A stretch of DNA of 40,884 nt from Methylobacteriaceae bacterium (GCA_947444195.1 CANEZL010000042.1:1-40884), one strand, 5' to 3'; positions 16,169 to 25,437 are shown, counted from the first letter of the stretch. Numbers and translations: made by a program. The notes: a model not told the origin generated them from the sequence alone.

Positions 16169-17215
16169 TCAATCCGGCGGCTTGGCGACCGCCGTCGCAC
16201 CCGGAGCCTCGACCTGGACGTAGGGGCTCGGTTCGAAGGGCCGCCCGAGGCGGGCTTCCTGCCCCGGCGAACCGCCGAACCGGCTCCTGATGTCGTTCGG
16301 CGTGACGTGGAGTTGGCGCACGAACGCGCGGCGCATCCGCTGGTCGTCGCCGAAGCCGTAGCGGACGGCAATCGTCTCGAACGGCGTGTCGCTCCGTTCG
16401 ATGGCTTCCCTGGCCGCCTGCACGCGCAGGCTCTCGACGAGCTTCGCCGGGGTCATCCCGGTGCTGGCGACGCAGGTGCGGGCCAGCGTCCTCAGGCTCA
16501 TCCCGGCCCGTTCCGCCAGGGTCTCGGCACGGAGGTCCGCCCCCAGGTTGTCGGCGACCCAGGCGAGGAGTTTCCGCAAGGGCCCCTTGGCGTCCGCGAT
16601 CTGCCCCGACAACAGCGTGCTGAACTGCGACTGCCCGCCCGGCCGCTTGAAGAAGACCACCAGCTCCCGCGCCGCCTCAAGGGCGCTCTCGATGCCGAGG
16701 TCCTCCTCGATCAGGGCGAGCGTCAGGTCCACCCCCGCGCTGATCCCGGCCGACGTCCATATGCGGTCTTCCCTGATCCAGATCGGGTCCCGCTCGACCT
16801 TGGTGTCCGGGAAGCGCCGCTCCAGCTCGTCGCAGTAGCGCCAGTGGGTGGCGGCCCGCCGCGCCGTCAGGAGACCCGCCTTGGCCGCGAGGAACGCGCC
16901 GGTGCAGACGCACGCGACCCGCGAGGCGCGGCGCGCCAGGTCCTCGACGCACCGGACCAGGTCGGGATCTTCCGTCGCCTGCGGCGCGTCGTTGCCGCCC
17001 GGGATGACCAAGGTGTCGATGGGACCAACGACGTTCGAGGCCGCGACGCTCCCGAACGCGACGCCCGGGCAGTCGCTCTCGACCAGCCCCCCGGCGACCG
17101 AGGCCAGGGTCACGTCATACCGTCCGAGCCCGGTGGCGCGGAGCGCCTGCACGGGCCCGGCCACGTCGTAGGACGCGACCCCCGGGTAGATGAGGAAGCA
17201 GACCTTGCGCCCCAT
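16169..17215 (-). CDS. GlxA-family transcriptional regulator (DJ-1/PfpI plus AraC HTH)
   Basis: 348 residues from ATG at 17215, with GGAG about 11 nt upstream; ATG at 17242 would add 9 residues. The N-terminal class-I amidotransferase-like domain begins KVCFLIYPGVASYDVAGP and carries DTLVIPGGNDAPQ and the nucleophile elbow VACVCTGAFLAAKAGLL. The AraC double HTH spans about 240-325 with LAERAGMSLRTLARTCVAST and FETIAVRYGFGDDQRMRRAFVRQLHV. Members control degradation or detoxification genes and usually activate divergent or adjacent promoters. Downstream of it lies element A and the MDR reductase; upstream is the thiolase. Confidence 0.9.
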   Translation of the reverse strand: MGRKVCFLIYPGVASYDVAGPVQALRATGLGRYDVTLASVAGGLVESDCPGVAFGSVAASNVVGPIDTLVIPGGNDAPQATEDPDLVRCVEDLARRASRVACVCTGAFLAAKAGLLTARRAATHWRYCDELERRFPDTKVERDPIWIREDRIWTSAGISAGVDLTLALIEEDLGIESALEAARELVVFFKRPGGQSQFSTLLSGQIADAKGPLRKLLAWVADNLGADLRAETLAERAGMSLRTLARTCVASTGMTPAKLVESLRVQAAREAIERSDTPFETIAVRYGFGDDQRMRRAFVRQLHVTPNDIRSRFGGSPGQEARLGRPFEPSPYVQVEAPGATAVAKPPD

Positions 17216-17266
17216 GGTCGTCACCGCTCCACCGGTCGTCATCCCGCGGCCGCCGTCCCGGCGGGC

Positions 17267-18457
17267 CTAGCGTATGGTCTCGATGGCGAGGGCGATGCCT
17301 TGCCCGCCGCCGATGCAGAGCGTCACGACCCCCCTGTCGAGGCCGTCCCGGCGCATGGAGTGGATCAGGCGCGTCGCCAGGATCGCGCCCGTGGCGCCGA
17401 TGGGGTGCCCGTGCGCGATGGCGCCGCCCTCGACGTTGACGAGGTCACCGGGGATGCCCAGCTCGTCGATGACGGCGAGGACGATGGCGGCGAACGCCTC
17501 GTTGATCTCGTAGCGCTGCACCGACGCGAGGTCCCAGCCGGCCCGCTCCAACGCCTGCCACACGGCGGGCACGGGCCCCAGGCCGAACAGCCCCGGCTCG
17601 ACGGCGGCGATGCCGTAGGACACGAGGCGCGCGACCGGGCGCAGGGCGCGACGCTCGGCCCAGGCTTCGTCCATCAGCACGACGGCTGCCGCCCCGTCGT
17701 TCAGCCCGGGGGCGTTGCCGGCCGTGATGGTGCCGTCCGGCCGGAAGGCCGACTTGAGGCGCGCCAGGGCCTCGGCGGTGGTGTCCGGCCGGTTGTGCTC
17801 GTCCGTGTCGAACAGCGTCGTCCCCTTCCGGCCGGCGACCTCGACGGGCACGGTCTCGGTGCGGAAGCGGCCCTCGGACTGCGCCGCGGAGAACCGCGCC
17901 TGCGAGCGGGCGGCCCACTGGTCCTGCTCGCCCCGGCTGATCTGGAACATCTCCGCGAGATCCTCCGTGTGCCAGCCGGACGCCTTGCCCGAGAAGGCGT
18001 CGTTCAGGCCGTCTCGGAGCGCGCTGTCGAGGAGTTGCGCGTCCCCCATCCGGTAGCCCCAGCGGCCGCGCCCGACGAGGTACGGCGCGAGGTCCATGCT
18101 CTCCATGCCGCCCGCCACCGCGGCGTCGACGTTGCCGAGCAGGATCTCCTGCGCCACGGAGACGATGGCCTGGGCGCCCGACCCGCAGACGCGGTTCACG
18201 GTCAGCGCCGGCGTCTCAACCGGCAGGCCGCCGCGGATGGCCGCCTGGCGGGCCGGGTTCATCCCGTTGCCGGCCTGGATCACGTTGCCCATCACGAGGG
18301 TGCCGACCTCGTCGGGGCGGATGCCGGCCCGCTCCACCGCGGCCCTGATCGCGGCCGCGCCGAGGGAGGTGGCCTCGACGTCCCGGAGGGCTCCCCCGAG
18401 GGTGCCGATGGGCGTGCGGACCGGTTCGGCGAATACGACGCGACGGCTGCTGGACAT
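17267..18457 (-). CDS. Acetyl-CoA C-acyltransferase (thiolase)
   Basis: 396 residues, full length for the family. Catalytic Cys91 lies in NRVCGSGAQA, the general-base His351 in GGAIAHGHPIGATGA and the second Cys381 in TLCIGGGQGIAL; the INEAFA motif is also present, so it should be active. ATG at 18457 has AGGAAGGA upstream. It catalyses either beta-ketoacyl-CoA thiolysis or acetoacetyl-CoA condensation; from the sequence the direction cannot be told. No enoyl-hydratase or beta-hydroxyacyl dehydrogenase gene is close by, which argues against a standard beta-oxidation operon. Confidence 0.93.
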   Translation of the reverse strand: MSSSRRVVFAEPVRTPIGTLGGALRDVEATSLGAAAIRAAVERAGIRPDEVGTLVMGNVIQAGNGMNPARQAAIRGGLPVETPALTVNRVCGSGAQAIVSVAQEILLGNVDAAVAGGMESMDLAPYLVGRGRWGYRMGDAQLLDSALRDGLNDAFSGKASGWHTEDLAEMFQISRGEQDQWAARSQARFSAAQSEGRFRTETVPVEVAGRKGTTLFDTDEHNRPDTTAEALARLKSAFRPDGTITAGNAPGLNDGAAAVVLMDEAWAERRALRPVARLVSYGIAAVEPGLFGLGPVPAVWQALERAGWDLASVQRYEINEAFAAIVLAVIDELGIPGDLVNVEGGAIAHGHPIGATGAILATRLIHSMRRDGLDRGVVTLCIGGGQGIALAIETIR

Positions 18458-18514
18458 GCTCGATTCCTTCCTGCGGGGGTTGCCCGCCCAGGCCGCCCCA
18501 GAGGCGGGACAGTC

Positions 18515-18545
18515 GGCGCGACCGGGGGGCGGGCCCGGTCGCGCC
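18515..18545 (-). terminator. Hairpin between SDR and thiolase genes
   Basis: GGCGCGACCGGG (18515-18526) pairs perfectly with CCCGGTCGCGCC (18534-18545) around a 7-nt loop. It lies upstream of the thiolase start, beyond the second hairpin at 18628-18654. Very stable, but with no T-run. It may be a terminator for the upstream gene set or an mRNA-stabilising structure. Confidence 0.4.
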
Positions 18546-18627
18546 AGTGCTGATGCGGGTCAGGCGTCCTTGGGAGCGCGCCCGACCCGCGGTCGCCGGG
18601 TCTGAGGGGGCGATAGACCCCGGCGAC

Positions 18628-18654
18628 ATCAGGCGGGCCTGTCGGCCGCCTGAT
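18628..18654 (-). terminator. Hairpin downstream of the SDR gene
   Basis: ATCAGGCGG (18628-18636) pairs with CCGCCTGAT (18646-18654); further pairing is possible in the loop. It is about 30 nt past the stop of the minus-strand SDR gene and fits a terminator, although it lacks a strong T-tract. Confidence 0.5.
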
Positions 18655-18686
18655 CCTCTGATGGGGTAATCCGTCTCGGTCCGCGG

Positions 18687-19427
18687 TCAGGCGTTCGCGC
18701 CGCCGTCGACCGTCACCGCGGTCCCGGTGACGTACTTGGCCTTGTCGCTCGCCAGGAACGCCACGGCGTTGCCGATGTCGTCGACCTCGCCGTAGCGGCC
18801 TAGCGGCGAAAGCGCCTTGAGGGCCGGGCCGAAGTCGCCGTGGGCCGGGTTCATGTCGGTGTCGATGGAGCCGGGCTGGACGACGTTGACGGTGATGCCG
18901 CGCGGGCCGAGCTCCCTCGCCAGGCCCTTGGTGAAGGCGGTCAGCGCCGACTTCGTCAGCGCGTAGACCGACAGCCCGGCGCCGCCCGGGACCCGGTCGG
19001 CGAAGTAGCTCCCGATGTTGATGATGCGGCCGCCCTCGCCGAGATGCGGAATGGCGGCCTTGCTCGCCAGGACCGGGGCGCGGACGTTGACGTTCAGGAG
19101 GGCGTCGATGTCCGAGAGCGCCATGTCCTTGACCTCGGAGAAGCGGATGATCCCCGCGTTGTTGACGAGGATGTCCAGCCCGCCGAGCGCCTCGACGGCC
19201 TTTCCGACGGAGGCCCCGACCGCGTCCGGGTCGGCGCTGTCGGCCTGGATGGCGACGCCGCGGCGGCCCTGCTCCTCGACGGCGCGAACGACGCCCGCGG
19301 CGGCGTCCGCCGACTTCTCGTAGGTGATGGCCACGTCGGCCCCCTCGGCGGCCAGGGCCTTGGCGATTGCGGCGCCGATGCCGCGGCTCGCGCCGGTGAC
19401 GAGGGCGCGCTTTCCTTGAAGTGACAT
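18687..19427 (-). CDS. SDR-family oxidoreductase (3-oxoacyl-ACP reductase-like)
   Basis: 246 residues from ATG at 19427 with GAGGAG upstream. A complete classical SDR: TGASRGIG at 11-18, NNAG at 89-92, and the catalytic set Ser140, Tyr155 and Lys159 (SVYALTK). The C-terminus has PLGRYGEVDDIGNAVAFLAS and VTGTAVTVDGGANA. The dinucleotide-binding region (ITYEKSAD) lacks the acidic residue of NAD-specific enzymes, favouring NADPH. The DUF1993 and ICL-like genes precede it on the same strand with short gaps, so it is probably third in that transcript. Confidence 0.92.
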   Translation of the reverse strand: MSLQGKRALVTGASRGIGAAIAKALAAEGADVAITYEKSADAAAGVVRAVEEQGRRGVAIQADSADPDAVGASVGKAVEALGGLDILVNNAGIIRFSEVKDMALSDIDALLNVNVRAPVLASKAAIPHLGEGGRIINIGSYFADRVPGGAGLSVYALTKSALTAFTKGLARELGPRGITVNVVQPGSIDTDMNPAHGDFGPALKALSPLGRYGEVDDIGNAVAFLASDKAKYVTGTAVTVDGGANA

Positions 19428-19480
19428 CGTCGTTCTCCTCAGTTGGGGATTGTCTTGGGTCGTCCGGCCGGCTGTTCCGG

Positions 19481-19984
19481 TCATGCCTTCTCGAAGTTCA
19501 GCGCTCCGAGGAAGTCCATCTTTCCGAGATCGACTCCGTTATGGCGGAGGATCGCGTAGATCATGGTGAGGTGGAAATAGACGTTGGGTATGGTGATCTG
19601 CAGCACGTAGTCCTTGGCCGCGAGGACTTTGCCCGGCGCCCATGGAAGCATGATCTTTCGTTCGGCGGCGCCCTCGTAAGCGTGTGCTTCGACGCCCTCG
19701 ATGAACGAGAGGGTCTTCGCGACGCGGGCGCGCAGCTCCGGGAACGTCGTCTCGGTGTCGTCGTGCCGGGGCGGCGCCAGGCCGGCGAGCCGCGCCCCCG
19801 CCTTCACGTAGTCGCAGGCGCTGGTGACCTGGTAGGCGAGCGGCGCCATGTCGGGGGCGAGGCGCGCCGAGGCCAGCACGCCGGCGTCGAACTTCCGCTC
19901 CGCGGCATGTTTCTCGGCCTTGTCGAGCCAAGCGTCGACGAGCCTGAGCGTGCTGGCGCATTGGGAGACGATGTCGTGGTGCAT
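19481..19984 (-). CDS. DUF1993 family protein
   Basis: 167 residues, ATG at 19984 with GGAG about 9 nt upstream. The protein is mostly helical with a DinB-like four-helix arrangement: CASTLRLVDAWLDKAEKHAAER, a loop with MAPLAYQVTSACDYVKAGARLAGL, then FPELRARVAKTLSFIEGV and the final NVYFHLTMIYAILRHNGVDLGKMDFLG. The latter is the best conserved family block (HLTxxYxxLRxNGVxxGKxDxLG). The biochemical role is unknown. It follows the ICL-like gene by 31 nt and is probably in the same operon. Confidence 0.88.
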   Translation of the reverse strand: MHHDIVSQCASTLRLVDAWLDKAEKHAAERKFDAGVLASARLAPDMAPLAYQVTSACDYVKAGARLAGLAPPRHDDTETTFPELRARVAKTLSFIEGVEAHAYEGAAERKIMLPWAPGKVLAAKDYVLQITIPNVYFHLTMIYAILRHNGVDLGKMDFLGALNFEKA

Positions 19985-20015
19985 CGGATGGTCTCCGTCG
20001 ATTGGGCGCGGCGCT

Positions 20016-20774
20016 TCAGAAGAAGGCGTAGCGGGCCGCTTCCGTGAGGGTCGCGGTGGCCTGGACGTACGGGGACGAGCCGTGGCTGAGGCGCGCCACC
20101 CCGAGCTCCGCGAGGCGACGCTTCGGCGGGACGCCCTCTCCCGTCAGGACGTTGACCGGCAGGCCGGCGACCTCGACCACGCGCCGGATCAGGCCCTCGT
20201 CGCGCAGGCCCGGCACGAAGAACCCGGAGGCGCCGGCCTCCCGGTAGGCCTTGGCCCGGTCCAACGCCTCCACGATGGCCACCTCCGGGGCGGGCCCGCG
20301 GCCCAGGAACAGGTCCGTCCTGGCGTTGATGAAGAGCGGGAGGCCGAGGCTGTCCGTGGCCTCGCGGATGGCCGCGATCCGGCGGGCCTGCCGGTCGATG
20401 GGGTAGAAGCCGGGGCCCTGGACGACCCGGTCCTCGAAGTTGATGCCGACGACGCCGAGGGCCACGAGCCGCGAGACGTTCCCGGCGAGCTCGTCCTCGT
20501 CCTCGGCGTAGCCGCCCTCGAAGTCGACCGAGAGGGGCGCATCGACGACGGCGGCGATGCGCGCGACGACCTGCTCGACGGCCGAGAGCGGGATGACCTC
20601 GCCGTCGCGGTAGCCCTGCGCCTCGGCGACCGCCCAGCTGCTGGTGGCGACGGCCTTGGCGCCGCCCTGGACGATGGCCTTCGCCGAGCCGGCGTCCCAG
20701 GCGTTGTAGAGGACCAGCGGCGTGTCCCTCGTGTGCAGCGACGCGAACAGCTTCGCCTTCTCGACCTGTGTCAT
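20016..20774 (-). CDS. Isocitrate lyase/PEP mutase superfamily protein
   Basis: 252 residues, ATG with AGGAG 6-7 nt upstream. A TIM-barrel protein: LVLYNAWDAGSAKAIVQGGAKAVATSS (entry), PLSVDFEGGYAE (Mg2+-binding Asp/Glu), GINFEDRV, then PLFINARTDLFLGRG and GASGFFVPGL. The general lyase Cys signature (KKCGH) is missing, so it is not a true isocitrate lyase. It resembles the oxaloacetate-decarboxylase or carboxyvinyl-phosphonate mutase type. First gene of the likely ICL-like/DUF1993/SDR transcript. Substrate unknown. Confidence 0.88.
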   Translation of the reverse strand: MTQVEKAKLFASLHTRDTPLVLYNAWDAGSAKAIVQGGAKAVATSSWAVAEAQGYRDGEVIPLSAVEQVVARIAAVVDAPLSVDFEGGYAEDEDELAGNVSRLVALGVVGINFEDRVVQGPGFYPIDRQARRIAAIREATDSLGLPLFINARTDLFLGRGPAPEVAIVEALDRAKAYREAGASGFFVPGLRDEGLIRRVVEVAGLPVNVLTGEGVPPKRRLAELGVARLSHGSSPYVQATATLTEAARYAFF

Positions 20775-20840
20775 GACGGGCTCCTGGTTTTGACGGGGGT
20801 TACGAGGGGCGGGCTGATCGGCCCGACCCGTGGGCAGGGA

Positions 20841-23800
20841 TCAGGCGGAATGCGGTACCGGGGCCTTCGCGGCCTCGGGGCCGGCCACCTCAGGGCTCGC
20901 CGCCCGGCGCTTCGCGCCCAGCCCGCGAACGATCACGTAGAAGGTCGGCGTGAACACGAGGCCGAAAAGGGTCACGCCGAGCATGCCCGTCAGCACGGCG
21001 GTCCCGAGCGACTGCCGCATCTCGGAGCCGGCGCCGGTGGCGATGGCCAGCGGCACGACGCCGAGGATGAAGGCGAACGAGGTCATCAGGATCGGGCGCA
21101 GGCGCACCCGCGCCGCCTCGACGGCCGCCGCCTTGGCGCTCTCCCCGTGCTCCTCGGCCTGCCGGGCGAACTCGACGATCAGGATGGCGTTCTTGGCGGC
21201 CAAGCCGACGAGGACGACGAACCCGATCTGCGCGAGGATGTCGATGGGCATGCCCCGCAGGTCGAGACCCGTCGCCGAGGCGAGCAGGCACATCGGCAGG
21301 ATCAGCACGATGGCCAGCGGCACCATCCAGCTCTCGTACTGGGCGGCGAGCACGAGGAAGACGAACAGGCCCGCGGCGGCGAAGATGGCGACCGTCGGCG
21401 TGCCCTGCTGCTCCTCCTGGTGGGCGAGGTCGGTCCACTCGAAGTCGAAGCCGGCCGGGAGCACCTGCCTCGCGAGCTCGGACATCGTCGCGATGGCCGT
21501 GCCCGACGACACGCCGGGTCCGGCCGCGCCCATGATCTCGGCAGCCGGGTAGAGGTTGTAGCGCGGCACGCGGTAGGGCGCGGTCTGGGTCTTGAAGGTC
21601 GCGACCGAGCCGACCGGCACCATCTCGCCGCTGGCGTTGCGCGCCTTGAGCCGGGCGATGTCGTCGGCGTTCCGGCGGAACTGCTCGTCGGCCTGGACGA
21701 ACACCGGGTAGGTCCGCCCGATGAAGTTGAAGTCGTTGACGTACTGCGAGCCGATGTAGAGCTGCAGCGTCGAGAACACGTCGGCGGGCGTCAGGCCGAC
21801 CTTCTCGGCCTTCAGGCGGTCGATGTCGGCGTAGATGGAGGGTGCGCCGGCGTTGAAGAGGGTGAACACGCCCCCGAACTTCCCGGACTGGTTGGCGGCG
21901 GCGACGAGGTCGTTGGTCGCCTTCGCCAGGGCCTGGGGCCCGTGGTCGCCGCGGTCCTGCACCATCAGCTTGAAGCCGCCGGCGGCGCCCAGGCCCTGCA
22001 CGGGCGGCGGGTTGACCACGATGACGTAGGCGCCCTGGATGCCGGCGAGACGGGCCCGGATCTTCGGCAGCATGGACGCCGCGTTGATGCCGGGCACGTG
22101 CTCGTCGTAGAGCGAGGGCAGGCCGTAGAAGACCGTGCCGACGTTCGGCGCGATGGTGCCGGTGGTCACGTCGAATCCGGTGACCGGCGAGGTGTGGGTG
22201 ATGCCCTTCACCTCGGGCGTGTCGAGGATGATGTCGTTGATCTGCCGGACGACCGCGTCGGTCCGTTCCAGGCTGGAGCCCGGCGGCAGGAAGGCGACGA
22301 CCGCCTGGTAGCCGATGTCCTGGTCGGGGATGAAGCCGGAGGGCATCCGCGACATCTGGAAGCCCGTCAGGCCGATCAGGGCGACGTAGACGACCGCGAC
22401 CACGGCGGCCGCCCGGATGAGGCGCCCGGTGAACCGGCCGTAGCTCGACGACAGCCACTCGAAACCGTGGTTGAAGCGGCCGAACAAGGCCGCCAGGATA
22501 CGGCCGAGGAGCCCCTTCGGCGCGTGGTGGTCATGCGGCTTCAGGAGCACCGCGCACAGGGCCGGGCTGAGCGTCAGCGAGACGAAGCAGGAGATCACCG
22601 TCGAGGCGGCGATGGTGATGGCGAACTGCTTGAAGAACAGCCCGGAGATGCCGGAGATGAACGCCGTCGGGACGAACACGGCGCACAGGGTCAGCGCGAT
22701 GGCGATGAGCGCCGTCGAGACCTCGGTCATCGTCTTGTGGGCGGCGTCCCGCGGCGACAGGCCGGCCGCCATGTTGCGCTCGACGTTCTCGACCACCACG
22801 ATGGCGTCGTCGACCACGATGCCGACCGCCAGCACGAGGCCGAACATCGACAGGTTGTTGATCGAGGCGCCGAACAGCGACAGCAGCGTGAAGGTGCCGA
22901 TCAGCGAGATCGGGATGGCGATGACCGGGATGATGGTCGCGCGCCAGCTCTGGAGGAAGACGAAGACCACGGCGACGACGAGGAGCACCGCCTCGAAGAT
23001 GGTATGGATGACACCGTCGATGGACTGGTCGACGAAGTTCGTCGGATCGTAGATCTTGATGTAGTCGATGCCGGTCGGGAACTTCTTCTTGAGCTCCGCC
23101 ATCTTGTCCCAGATCGCGTGGTGCAGCTGGTAGACGTTGGCGTCGGGCGTGGCGATGACGAACCAAGGGGCTGAGGCGTACCGGTCGGCGTAGGCCTTGG
23201 AGCTGTAGTCGGCGGACCCAACCTCGGCCCGCCCGATGTCGCGGACGCGGGTTATGCGGCCCTGGCTGTCCGACTTGACGATGATGTTCTCGAACTCCTC
23301 CGGCGTGGTCAGCCGGCCCAGCGTCTCGACGTTGATCTGGTAGGCCGCCGGGCTCGACTGCGGCGGCTTGTTGAGCACGCCCGCCGAGACCTGCGCGTTC
23401 TGGGCCCGGATGGCGGCCAGGATCTCGTTGGCGGTGATGTCGTAGGCGGCGGCCTTGTCCGGGTCGATCCAGACGCGCATCGAGTATTGGCGCTCGCCGT
23501 AGATCTGGAAGTCGGCGACGCCCGGGATGCGCGCGATCTCGTCCCGGATGCGCAGCATGTAGTTCGAGATGTACTCGGGCGAGCGGGACCCGTCCGGGGA
23601 GTAGACGTGCACGCCGAGCAGCAGGGCCTGGATGGTCTTCTTGACCTGCACGCCTTGGAGCTGGACCTCCTGGGGCAACCGGCTGAGGATGTCCTGGACG
23701 CGGTTGCGGGTCAGCAGCAGCGCGGTGTTCACGTTGGTGCCGATCTTGAAGATCACCGTGACCGTCAGCGCCCCGTTCCCGGTCGACTGGCTGGTGATGT

Positions 23801-24035
23801 AGTCCATGCCCTCGACACCGTTGACCGATTGCTCGATGGGCGTCGCGACGGTCCGGGCGATGGTCTCGCCCGAGGCGCCCGGGTAGGTCGCCGTGATCTG
23901 GATCGTCGGCGGGACGATGCTCGGGTACTGGGCGATGGGCAGCGAGACCATCGTCGCCAGGCCGAACACCACGATGAAGACGTTGAGCACCACGGCGAAC
24001 CGGGGGTGGTCGATGAAGAAGTGCGCGAGTTTCAT
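20841..24035 (-). CDS. RND multidrug efflux permease (HAE1 family)
   Basis: 1064 residues, full length for AcrB/MexB-type pumps. The start FFIDHPRFAVVLNVFIVVFG is the first transmembrane helix. The proton-relay pair in TM4 lies in GLVLAVGIVVDDAIVVVENV (the two Asp residues near 405), and the matching Lys in AAKNAILIVEFARQ near the C-terminus is present. Porter-domain and docking-domain landmarks are intact (for example FKIGTNVNTALLLTRNRVQ). It sits in the inner membrane and should pump hydrophobic drugs or solvents with the adaptor encoded just upstream. No outer-membrane factor gene is nearby, so a TolC-like partner elsewhere is needed. Confidence 0.95.
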   Translation of the reverse strand: MKLAHFFIDHPRFAVVLNVFIVVFGLATMVSLPIAQYPSIVPPTIQITATYPGASGETIARTVATPIEQSVNGVEGMDYITSQSTGNGALTVTVIFKIGTNVNTALLLTRNRVQDILSRLPQEVQLQGVQVKKTIQALLLGVHVYSPDGSRSPEYISNYMLRIRDEIARIPGVADFQIYGERQYSMRVWIDPDKAAAYDITANEILAAIRAQNAQVSAGVLNKPPQSSPAAYQINVETLGRLTTPEEFENIIVKSDSQGRITRVRDIGRAEVGSADYSSKAYADRYASAPWFVIATPDANVYQLHHAIWDKMAELKKKFPTGIDYIKIYDPTNFVDQSIDGVIHTIFEAVLLVVAVVFVFLQSWRATIIPVIAIPISLIGTFTLLSLFGASINNLSMFGLVLAVGIVVDDAIVVVENVERNMAAGLSPRDAAHKTMTEVSTALIAIALTLCAVFVPTAFISGISGLFFKQFAITIAASTVISCFVSLTLSPALCAVLLKPHDHHAPKGLLGRILAALFGRFNHGFEWLSSSYGRFTGRLIRAAAVVAVVYVALIGLTGFQMSRMPSGFIPDQDIGYQAVVAFLPPGSSLERTDAVVRQINDIILDTPEVKGITHTSPVTGFDVTTGTIAPNVGTVFYGLPSLYDEHVPGINAASMLPKIRARLAGIQGAYVIVVNPPPVQGLGAAGGFKLMVQDRGDHGPQALAKATNDLVAAANQSGKFGGVFTLFNAGAPSIYADIDRLKAEKVGLTPADVFSTLQLYIGSQYVNDFNFIGRTYPVFVQADEQFRRNADDIARLKARNASGEMVPVGSVATFKTQTAPYRVPRYNLYPAAEIMGAAGPGVSSGTAIATMSELARQVLPAGFDFEWTDLAHQEEQQGTPTVAIFAAAGLFVFLVLAAQYESWMVPLAIVLILPMCLLASATGLDLRGMPIDILAQIGFVVLVGLAAKNAILIVEFARQAEEHGESAKAAAVEAARVRLRPILMTSFAFILGVVPLAIATGAGSEMRQSLGTAVLTGMLGVTLFGLVFTPTFYVIVRGLGAKRRAASPEVAGPEAAKAPVPHSA

Positions 24036-24071
24036 GACGGCCCCCTGCCGTGGCGGTGCGTGGACCCGGGT

Positions 24072-25313
24072 TCAGTTCTGGGCGACGGCGACGGAGACCG
24101 TGGCCTGCTTGGCCGAGACCTTCGTCCCGGGGCGGGCCAGCGCGATTCCGTCGACGATGACCCGGTCGGTCGGCGCCAGGCCCGAGCGGATCACCCGCAG
24201 TCCGTCGCGCAGGTCGCCGACCTCGACCTTCTTCGCGGTCACGACGTCCTCGGCGCCGACCGTCATGACCACGAAGTCCGACTGGTCGGGCAGCACGGCG
24301 GCGTCGGGCACGAGCAGCGCCGGTGCGGGCTTCGAGAGCGCGACGCGGACGCGGGCGAACTGACCCGGCGACAGGAACAGGTCCGGGTTGGCGTAGGTCG
24401 CGCGGGCGTGGATGGTGCCGCTGGAGCGGTTCAGGACGTTGTCGACGAAGTCGAGCTTGCCCGTCCGGTCGAAGGTCGTCTCGTCGCCGAGCGAGGCCGT
24501 GACCGTCTTTGAGAGCGGCTGCTTCTGGTCGCGACCGCGCTGGAACCGGAGCCAGTCCTGCTCGCTCATGTCGAAGTCGAGGTAGATCGGGTCGAGCGAG
24601 ACGATGGTGGCGAGCAGCGTCGTGGCGCTCGTCCCGGCGCGGCTTCCGGCGATCAGACCCCCGAGCGAGACCTGCCGGGCGCCCACGCGGCCGGTGAAGG
24701 GCGCGGTGACCCGGGTGTATTCGAGGTCGAGCCTGGCGTCTCGGACGCGCGCCTCGCTGGTGTCGACGGCGGCGCGGGCGGCGGACTGCTCGTTCACGCG
24801 CTGATCCAGGGTCTCCTGGGTGGCGAACTGGCTGCGGGCCAGGGACTGGGAGCGGGCGAGCTGGCTGTCGGCGAGGCCGAGCCGGGCCTTGGCCGTCTCA
24901 AGCTGCGCCTGGGCCTCCGCGAGCTTGATCTCGTAGGGGCGCGGGTCGACCACGAAGAGCAGGTCGCCCTTCCTGACGATGTCGCCGTCCTTGAAGTGGA
25001 TCTCGGTGAGCGTGCCGCCGACCTGGGCGCGCAGCTCGACGCGGTTGACGGCCGAGAACTGGCCGAGGCCGGTCAGCCGGACGTCGACGTCGCGTTCGGC
25101 GGGGGCCGCCACGGTCACGGTCGGGACGGGGGCCGCCACCGGGGTGGCCGCATGGGTGGCTTCGTAGTGGCCGTAGCCGTACCAGCCGGCACCCCCGAGC
25201 AGCGCCGCGAGAAGCGGCAGGGCGACGAACCGCGACTTGGAGGAGCGCCGCGGCGTGCCGTCCTGCGGGAGGGCCTCGAAATCCGTCAGGGATTTGGGGG
25301 CGACGTCGATCAT
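24072..25313 (-). CDS. RND efflux periplasmic adaptor subunit
   Basis: 413 residues from ATG at 25313 (AAGGAA upstream). An N-terminal membrane anchor SRFVALPLLAALLGGAGWYG near 28-47 precedes the barrel-sandwich halves, VELRAQVGGTLTEIHFKDGD with VRKGDLLFVVDPRPYEI, and ARLDLEYTRVTAPFTGRVGA. The coiled-coil hairpin AQAQLETAKARLGLADSQLA joins them. C-terminal beta-barrel and membrane-proximal domains follow. The gene is 36 nt upstream of the permease gene in one operon, and the operon start is divergent from the TetR gene. Confidence 0.95.
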   Translation of the reverse strand: MIDVAPKSLTDFEALPQDGTPRRSSKSRFVALPLLAALLGGAGWYGYGHYEATHAATPVAAPVPTVTVAAPAERDVDVRLTGLGQFSAVNRVELRAQVGGTLTEIHFKDGDIVRKGDLLFVVDPRPYEIKLAEAQAQLETAKARLGLADSQLARSQSLARSQFATQETLDQRVNEQSAARAAVDTSEARVRDARLDLEYTRVTAPFTGRVGARQVSLGGLIAGSRAGTSATTLLATIVSLDPIYLDFDMSEQDWLRFQRGRDQKQPLSKTVTASLGDETTFDRTGKLDFVDNVLNRSSGTIHARATYANPDLFLSPGQFARVRVALSKPAPALLVPDAAVLPDQSDFVVMTVGAEDVVTAKKVEVGDLRDGLRVIRSGLAPTDRVIVDGIALARPGTKVSAKQATVSVAVAQN

Positions 25314-25358
25314 GACCGAGGTTCCTTCGCGCTCCGGCCCCGAGGGACCTTTATTTGT

Positions 25359-25430
25359 GGAGCGTTTGCTCCTATAATCTGCATATGGCGAGGCGCACGG
25401 CCCCGTCAACACATTTTTGGAGCGAAGGCT
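25359..25430. promoter_or_regulatory. TetR/RND divergent promoter with two operator-like sites
   Basis: GGAGCGTTTGCTCC at 25359-25372 is a perfect inverted repeat (arms GGAGC/GCTCC). It is immediately followed by TATAAT at 25373-25378, an ideal -10 for the plus-strand TetR gene. A second site at 25419-25430 (GGAGCGAAGGCT) lies exactly 60 bp further and shares TTTnTGGAGCG (25354-25364 and 25414-25424). Binding there would block TetR transcription and probably the RND operon. Confidence 0.7.
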
Positions 25431-25437
25431 TAGAAAA

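Noticed and set aside
16307..18553. Plus-strand open frame of about 748 codons
   Set aside because: Antisense to the GlxA-type and thiolase genes, which have full motifs; the shadow is low in complexity.
20016..20774. Calling this gene a true isocitrate lyase
   Set aside because: The KKCGH catalytic signature is missing and the protein is only 252 residues; kept as a superfamily member.
19848..23174. Plus-strand open frame of about 1108 codons
   Set aside because: Antisense to the RND permease and its neighbours, very rich in Arg, Asp, Gly and His; no recognisable domain.
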